DNA of 15,454 nucleotides from an uncultured Erysipelotrichaceae bacterium. Lineage in GTDB: Bacteria; Bacillota_I; Bacilli_A; RF39; UBA660. The translations under genes were made by a program, and so were the position numbers. The notes beneath the pieces are model-generated. The model did no database searches, was not told where the DNA came from, and saw nothing but the letters and a program-made list of their open reading frames with translations. Within the stretch, counting starts at the first letter, position 1, and the number at the start of each line of letters is the position of its first letter. Shown here piece by piece: positions 13,717 to 15,454 of the stretch. Where the stretch lies: positions 1-15,454 of the forward strand of contig CADBRL010000059.1 of NCBI GenBank assembly GCA_902797105.1, in the 5' to 3' direction.

Positions 13717-13935
13717 ATGGAAGAAAATAAAAATTTTGAAAGTTCACTTCAAGAACTTGAAACTATAGTTAAAGAATTAGAAAGTGGCAATGTTAATTTA
13801 GATGATGCTATCAATAAATATACTGAAGCTATGAAATTAGCTAAATATTGTGGTGAAAAATTAAATGATGCTACACAAAAAGTAAATAAAATTTTAACGG
13901 AAGATAATGAATTAAAAGAATTTAAAACAGAATAG
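13717..13935 (+). CDS. xseB: Exodeoxyribonuclease VII small subunit
   Basis: A 72-residue helical-hairpin protein matching XseB: FESSLQELETIVKELESGNV, LDDAINKYTEAMKLAKYC and LNDATQKVNKI reproduce the family pattern of ELE-IV-LE-G, then LD, then C-x3-L-x2-A. It binds the coiled-coil arms of XseA and is required for active exonuclease VII. The start at 13717 follows an A-rich AAAGGA ribosome site. The stop is 8 bases before the proS start, whose ribosome site overlaps it. Confidence 0.93.
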   Translation: MEENKNFESSLQELETIVKELESGNVNLDDAINKYTEAMKLAKYCGEKLNDATQKVNKILTEDNELKEFKTE

Positions 13936-13943
13936 GTGAGGTT

Positions 13944-15356
13944 ATGGAAGTAAAAGATATAACAAATAGAGATGTAGACTTTGCTAAATGGTATACAGAT
14001 GTATGTAAAAAAGCAGATTTAGTAGATTATTCAAGTGTAAAAGGTAGTATGATTATAAGGCCACTTGGTTATGCTATCTGGGAAGAAATACAAAAAGTGC
14101 TTGATAGAATGTTTAAAGAAACAGGTCATGAAAATGTGCAAATGCCAATGTTTATTCCTGAGTCACTTTTAAATATTGAGAAAGAACACGTTGAAGGTTT
14201 TGCTCCAGAGGTTGCTTGGGTTACTTATGGTGGTAAAGAAAAACTTGAAGAAAGAATGTGTGTAAGACCAACTAGTGAAGTATTATTTTGTGACCATTAT
14301 AAAAAGATAATAAATACTTATAGAGATTTACCAATTCTTTATAATCAATGGTGTACGATTGTTAGATGGGAAAAGACTACTAGACCATTTCTTAGAAGTA
14401 GAGAAATACTATGGCAAGAAGGTCATACAATGCATGCAACTGCTGAAGAAGCTAGAGAAGAAACACTTAGAATGTTTAATGTTTATAAAACATTTCAAGA
14501 AGATTATTTAGCTCTTCCAGTTATAACAGGAAAGAAGACTGAAAAAGAAAAATTTGCTGGTGCTGAAGAAACTTATACTTTAGAAGCTATGATGTATAAT
14601 GGTTATGCTCTTCAAAATGGTACAAGTCATTATTTTGGCAATCATTTTGCTAAAGCTTTTGGTATTAAATTTACCGATAAAGATAATACACAAAAAACTC
14701 CATATCAAACTAGTTGGGGAGTATCAACTAGAATGATTGGTGCTATCATAATGACTCATGGTGATGATCATGGACTTGTATTACCACCTAAAATTGCGCC
14801 ATTTAAGACAATTATTATTCCTATCGGTGATGTTTCAGAAAAACTTGAAGAATTAAAATCTAGTCTTAAAAATAATAATATTACATTTAAAGTTGATGAA
14901 AGAGATAAAACTCCAGGATTTAAATTTGCGGAAGCTGAAGTAAAAGGATATCCAGTTAGAATTGAACTAGGTAAAAGAGATTTGGAAAACAATTTAGTTA
15001 CCTTAGTTAGAAGAGATACTTTAGAAAAAATACAAGTTACTTTTGAAGATGTAGTTCCTAAATTAAATGAACTTCTTGATATTATTCAAAAAGATATGTT
15101 TGAAAGAGCTAAAACTAGAAGAAATAGTATGATTTATGATGCTAAAACTTATGAAGAATTAAAGACATTAGCTACAACTAAAGATGGTGGATTTATTAAA
15201 ATCAATTGGTGTGGTAATGTAGAATGTGAAAATAAAATTAAAGATGATTTTGGTATAAAGTCTAGATGTTTAATTGAAGACGAAGCAGTAACTGGAGCTT
15301 GTACTGTATGTGGTAAGGAAGCAAAAACTAGACTATATATTGGAAGACAATATTAA
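13944..15356 (+). CDS. proS: Prolyl-tRNA synthetase, archaeal/eukaryote-type (ProS type 3)
   Basis: A 470-residue class II aminoacyl-tRNA synthetase that charges tRNA-Pro. It is the shorter archaeal/eukaryotic-like form without the bacterial editing insertion: the opening DVDFAKWYTDVCKKADLVDY and SVKGSMIIRPLGYAIWE are diagnostic. Motif 2 is visible as RWEKTTRPFLRSREILWQEG and motif 3 as THGDDHGLVLPPKIAPF. After the anticodon-binding domain (IIIPIGDVSEKLEEL to VKGYPVRIELGKRDLENN), a C-terminal zinc-type domain has Cys423, 428, 453 and 456 (plus Cys442) and ends in the expected Tyr. This form is common in Mollicutes, Deinococcus and several Bacillota. The ribosome site AGGTGAGG overlaps the xseB stop. 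A terminator follows the gene. Confidence 0.95.
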   Translation: MEVKDITNRDVDFAKWYTDVCKKADLVDYSSVKGSMIIRPLGYAIWEEIQKVLDRMFKETGHENVQMPMFIPESLLNIEKEHVEGFAPEVAWVTYGGKEKLEERMCVRPTSEVLFCDHYKKIINTYRDLPILYNQWCTIVRWEKTTRPFLRSREILWQEGHTMHATAEEAREETLRMFNVYKTFQEDYLALPVITGKKTEKEKFAGAEETYTLEAMMYNGYALQNGTSHYFGNHFAKAFGIKFTDKDNTQKTPYQTSWGVSTRMIGAIIMTHGDDHGLVLPPKIAPFKTIIIPIGDVSEKLEELKSSLKNNNITFKVDERDKTPGFKFAEAEVKGYPVRIELGKRDLENNLVTLVRRDTLEKIQVTFEDVVPKLNELLDIIQKDMFERAKTRRNSMIYDAKTYEELKTLATTKDGGFIKINWCGNVECENKIKDDFGIKSRCLIEDEAVTGACTVCGKEAKTRLYIGRQY

Positions 15357-15360
15357 ATCA

Positions 15361-15396
15361 AAAAAGGAATAAAACAGTGATTTTATTCTTTTTTTT
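15361..15396 (+). terminator. Intrinsic terminator after proS
   Basis: GAATAAAA (15367-15374), loop CAGTGA and TTTTATTC (15381-15388) form the core stem. It extends outward through G-T and A-T pairs into the T-run, which reaches 15396. The remaining bases to the window end (15397-15454) show no gene or site I can support. Confidence 0.85.
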
Positions 15397-15454
15397 AATA
15401 TACTAGGAAAGTCATCCAATTTTTATAAAATTAAATCTTGATATGTGGCCAAAC

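Noticed and set aside
14768..14992. Minus-strand ORF inside proS
   Set aside because: It is antisense to conserved synthetase sequence without supporting signals.
1..15454. Mycoplasma-type code with TGA as Trp
   Set aside because: Trp is encoded by TGG throughout, no recognised gene has an internal TGA, and the TGA stops coincide with family-typical ends.

Overview
This window comes from a very A+T-rich bacterial chromosome. It uses the standard bacterial code: Trp is always TGG, and TGA appears only as a stop. AddAB recombination nuclease (not RecBCD), a sortase, strong AGGAGG-type ribosome binding sites and extended -10 promoters point to a Gram-positive member of the Bacillota. A host-associated Bacilli or Mollicutes-sister lineage is my best guess from gene content; no marker here fixes the species. 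Every supported gene lies on the + strand.

Layout. (1) 1-840 is the 3' part of addB. (2) 846-2600 holds a promoter with an embedded palindrome and an AbiEi/AbiEii-type toxin-antitoxin pair, followed by a decayed second copy of the addB 3' end with the same palindrome. (3) 2634-8423 is an overlapping operon of addA and two FAD-dependent oxidoreductases of different families. (4) 8497-8607 is a free-standing 36-residue basic ORF with its own promoter and a terminator. (5) 8724-10399 is a surface-protein pair: a secreted protein with a SpaA-like domain and an Asn/Asp/Glu-rich stalk, translationally coupled to a small sortase. (6) 10513-13935 is a transcription and repair cluster: nusB, xseA and xseB, interrupted by a frameshifted HipA-like kinase remnant and by a DinD-like gene. 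(7) 13944-15356 is an archaeal/eukaryote-type prolyl-tRNA synthetase, closed by a terminator.

How it fits together. AddAB processes double-strand ends for recombination and degrades unprotected linear DNA. Exonuclease VII (XseA/XseB) degrades single-stranded DNA. DinD relatives are SOS-linked modulators of RecA. The region is therefore rich in DNA end-processing, and accessory genes have entered at three joints of this core set: addB|addA, nusB|xseA and xseA|xseB.

The most interesting structure is the toxin-antitoxin islet. It is bracketed by imperfect direct copies of about 190-340 bp of the addB 3' end. Both copies keep a perfect 9-bp inverted repeat (ATACGGATA-N10-TATCCGTAT) lying on a sigma-A-type promoter. 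This resembles insertion with long target duplication, and it places the toxin-antitoxin pair and addA behind near-identical candidate operators.
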